Shown here: positions 12,174 through 13,630 of the stretch, one piece after another
Numbering within the stretch: the stretch's first letter is position 1
Layout: every line of letters starts with the position of its first letter
Origin: a bacterium
Lineage (GTDB): Bacteria > Patescibacteriota > Minisyncoccia > Minisyncoccales > MHMH01
Reading direction: 5' to 3'
DNA: 13,630 nucleotides
Assembly (NCBI GenBank): GCA_030648815.1
Contig: JAUSHA010000001.1
Location: 1-13,630 of the forward strand
Notes under the pieces: model-generated
What the model was told of the DNA's origin: nothing
Seen by the model: only the letters and a program-made list of their open reading frames with translations
Database searches by the model: none
Position numbers and translations under genes: made by a program

Positions 12174-13340
12174 ATGCAAGCAAAAATTGATCCGCAAAAA
12201 ATTGAAGAGCTTTTAAGCAGGGGAGTAGAGAACATTTATCCAAGCCGGGAGGCGTTGAGAAATGTTTTGCTGTCCGGAAAAAAGCTTAAAATTTATAACG
12301 GAATTGATCCGACGGGCAAGCTCCATGTCGGACACCTAGTGATTTTAAGAAAAATGCGCCAATTTCAGGATTTGGGGCACGAAGTTATCGTCTTGATAGG
12401 CGACTTTACGGCGATGATCGGAGACCCGACGGATAAGTTGGCGGCCAGGAAGCCGTTGACCAGAAAACAGGTTTTGGAGAACGCCAAGGATTACAAGAAG
12501 CAAATCGGCAAGATTTTGGATTTAAAAAAATCCAATGTCAGATTCTTGTACAATGAGGAATGGACCAATAAATTAAAGCCGGTTGATTTACTGGAGATAG
12601 CCTCTCATTTTACGGTTGCCCGGCTTTTAGAAAGAGATATGTTTCAGAAACGAATACGGGACGGCAAGGATATTCTCTTGCACGAATTTTTATATCCCGT
12701 CTTTCAGGCTTATGACAGCGTAACTATGGATGTTGATTTGGAAATCGGCGGCAATGATCAAACATTCAACATGATGAGAGGGAGGGATTTGATGAAAAAA
12801 ATGAAGAACAAAGAAAAATTTGTTATGGCCCTGAAATTACTGACCGATTCGGCGGGCAAAAAAATGGGCAAAACCGAAGGCAATATGGTTAATTTAGACG
12901 AGGAGCCCAACCAGATGTTTGGTAAAATTATGTCTTGGCCGGACGAAATAATTTCTGCGGGGTTTGAACTGCTCACCGATATTCCGTCTCCCAAAACAGA
13001 TCCGCGCGAGGCAAAGGCGCAATTAGCCAAAGAGGTTATTAAAGTCTGTCATAATCAAAAAGAGGCGGAGCTAGCCGAGAAAGAGTTTGAAAGAGTCTTT
13101 AGAGATAAGGAATTACCGACGGAGATCCCGAAGGTGGCGATCAAGGAAGGCGTATTAAGTATCCTTGATTTATTAGTTGAAACGAAATTGTGCCCTTCCA
13201 AATCAGAAGCCAAGCGTTTGGTTGAACAGGGCGGGATTGAAGTTGACGGGAAGATTAAAAAAGATTGGAGGGAGCAGATAGAAGTTAAGCAGGGACAAAT
13301 CATTCGGGCGGGCAAGAGAAAATTTGTTAAAATTAATTAA
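12174..13340 (+). CDS. tyrS: Tyrosyl-tRNA synthetase
   Basis: The 388-residue class I synthetase attaches tyrosine to tRNA-Tyr. The nucleotide-binding fold starts with YNGIDPTGKLHVGHL, where HVGH (51-54) is the HIGH motif. IGDFTAMIGDPT follows at about 75-86, the tRNA/tyrosine pocket segment IGGNDQTFNMMRGRDLM at 191-207, and KMGKT (230-234) in place of KMSKS. Residues about 328-385 form the C-terminal S4 RNA-binding domain (LVETKLCPSKSEAKRLVEQGG). The motif set points to the TyrS type 2 (TyrZ-like) branch. Length is slightly short but complete. There is no Shine-Dalgarno site and no T-box leader. Directly after the stop lie a palindromic repeat (13353-13393) and a terminator. Confidence 0.95.
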   Translation: MQAKIDPQKIEELLSRGVENIYPSREALRNVLLSGKKLKIYNGIDPTGKLHVGHLVILRKMRQFQDLGHEVIVLIGDFTAMIGDPTDKLAARKPLTRKQVLENAKDYKKQIGKILDLKKSNVRFLYNEEWTNKLKPVDLLEIASHFTVARLLERDMFQKRIRDGKDILLHEFLYPVFQAYDSVTMDVDLEIGGNDQTFNMMRGRDLMKKMKNKEKFVMALKLLTDSAGKKMGKTEGNMVNLDEEPNQMFGKIMSWPDEIISAGFELLTDIPSPKTDPREAKAQLAKEVIKVCHNQKEAELAEKEFERVFRDKELPTEIPKVAIKEGVLSILDLLVETKLCPSKSEAKRLVEQGGIEVDGKIKKDWREQIEVKQGQIIRAGKRKFVKIN

Positions 13341-13352
13341 TAGCGATTTTTG

Positions 13353-13393
13353 TTTAACGTTTAAGGTTGCACCGTTTAACCTTAAACGTTAAA
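13353..13393. repeat. Heptad palindrome, copy 2 (inverted relative to 1434-1474)
   Basis: TTTAACGTTTAAGG (13353-13366) is perfectly complementary to 13380-13393 around a 13-base loop. The reverse complement of this 41-base element matches 1434-1474 at 39 of 41 positions; the two differences are in or next to the loop. It sits between the tyrS stop and a separate intrinsic terminator. Sequence unit and seven-base phase (CGTTTAA type) are as in the first copy. Confidence 0.82.
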
Positions 13394-13394
13394 T

Positions 13395-13423
13395 AAAAAC
13401 CCCCCGGTAATCGGAGGGTTTTT
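13395..13423. terminator. Intrinsic terminator after tyrS
   Basis: AAAAACCC (13395-13402) pairs with GGGTTTTT (13416-13423). Two further C-G pairs lie inside after one C-A mismatch, closing on a seven-base loop. A- and T-runs on both sides allow use by tyrS on the plus strand and by the small acidic ORF ending at 13427 on the minus strand. Confidence 0.82.
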
Positions 13424-13426
13424 ATT

Positions 13427-13570
13427 TCACATCTCTTCGCTTTCTTCAATATCGCTCGTTGTCTCTCCATCGCCCGGAGTTTCTCCGGTATCTGGAGCAT
13501 CGCTGTCTTCTTCGTCTTCTTCCGGAACGTCTTCCATGACGAAGGAATTTAAGATTTCCTCGTAAGACAT
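13427..13570 (-). CDS. Small acidic hypothetical protein (47 residues)
   Basis: The ORF starts MSYEEILNSFVMEDVPEEDE and runs 47 residues to a TGA next to the tyrS terminator. After a short amphipathic start (1-12) it is almost entirely aspartate, glutamate, serine, threonine, glycine and proline, so it is probably disordered and very acidic. The acidic codons alternate in type, as expected of real coding, and the stop sits exactly at a bidirectional terminator, which favours a real gene. No Shine-Dalgarno site is visible and the promoter region is at the window edge. I do not recognise a family. Confidence 0.45.
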   Translation of the reverse strand: MSYEEILNSFVMEDVPEEDEEDSDAPDTGETPGDGETTSDIEESEEM

Positions 13571-13605
13571 ATTTGCGTTATTTAATTTCTGTTAAGAATA
13601 ATCGA

Positions 13606-13626
13606 CCTTGTATTGTTTCTACAAGG
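13606..13626. repeat. Short inverted repeat at the right edge
   Basis: CCTTGTA (13606-13612) and TACAAGG (13620-13626) are perfect complements around a seven-base loop, about 35 bases before the start of the acidic ORF on the minus strand. It could be an operator, part of a hairpin belonging to a gene outside the window, or another heptad-type array cut by the edge. Too little is visible to decide. Confidence 0.3.
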
Positions 13627-13630
13627 ATAT

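Overview
The window looks like a chromosomal segment of an uncultivated candidate-phyla-radiation bacterium (Patescibacteria, probably Parcubacteria-like). The reasons are compact, AT-leaning gene order; a mini type IV secretion set made of a PrgI-like protein, a detached TraC/VirB4 N-terminal protein and a VirB4 ATPase; a free-standing four-helix-bundle (S23/IVP) gene; short versions of housekeeping genes; and core genes that mostly lack Shine-Dalgarno sites. TGA acts as a normal stop (for example after the PrgI-like gene and dnaN), which argues against the recoded Gracilibacteria/Absconditabacteria. The lineage is inferred from these traits, not from a search.

Layout. Positions 1-4039 (+ strand) hold the tail of a zinc-ribbon protein, an unknown helical protein with a proline-rich tail, a four-helix-bundle protein, and the PrgI / TraC-N / VirB4 trio. 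From the four-helix-bundle gene onward the spacers are filled by inverted arrays built on a seven-base period. Positions 4020-5647 (- strand) hold the classical origin-side operon rpmH-rnpA-yidC-jag. The 44-codon rpmH is easily missed. The divergent dnaA (+) and then dnaN follow. The dnaA-dnaN spacer carries two perfect, oppositely oriented DnaA boxes and an AT-rich stretch, so it is the best oriC candidate.

Positions 8421-10080 form a small accessory block of four unknown membrane or lipoprotein genes. Unlike the core genes, three of them have strong Shine-Dalgarno sites, and their two transcription units have textbook sigma-70 promoters; strong hairpin terminators bound the block. Then come a class A penicillin-binding protein (- strand), tyrosyl-tRNA synthetase (+ strand) and a 47-residue acidic ORF (- strand) at the right edge.

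The most interesting structure is the family of heptad-phased palindromic arrays. The four-helix-bundle gene is bracketed by complementary TTGTATC / GATACAA arrays that include its own start and stop codons, so the locus looks like a discrete mobile cassette whose RNA ends could pair. A different heptad palindrome of 41 bases occurs twice, in opposite orientation, about 12 kb apart with 39/41 identity. A third array has the same architecture with unrelated sequence. Several core genes (dnaA, rpmH, the class A PBP and one membrane gene) have -10 boxes only 6-9 bases before the start codon, which suggests leaderless transcripts.
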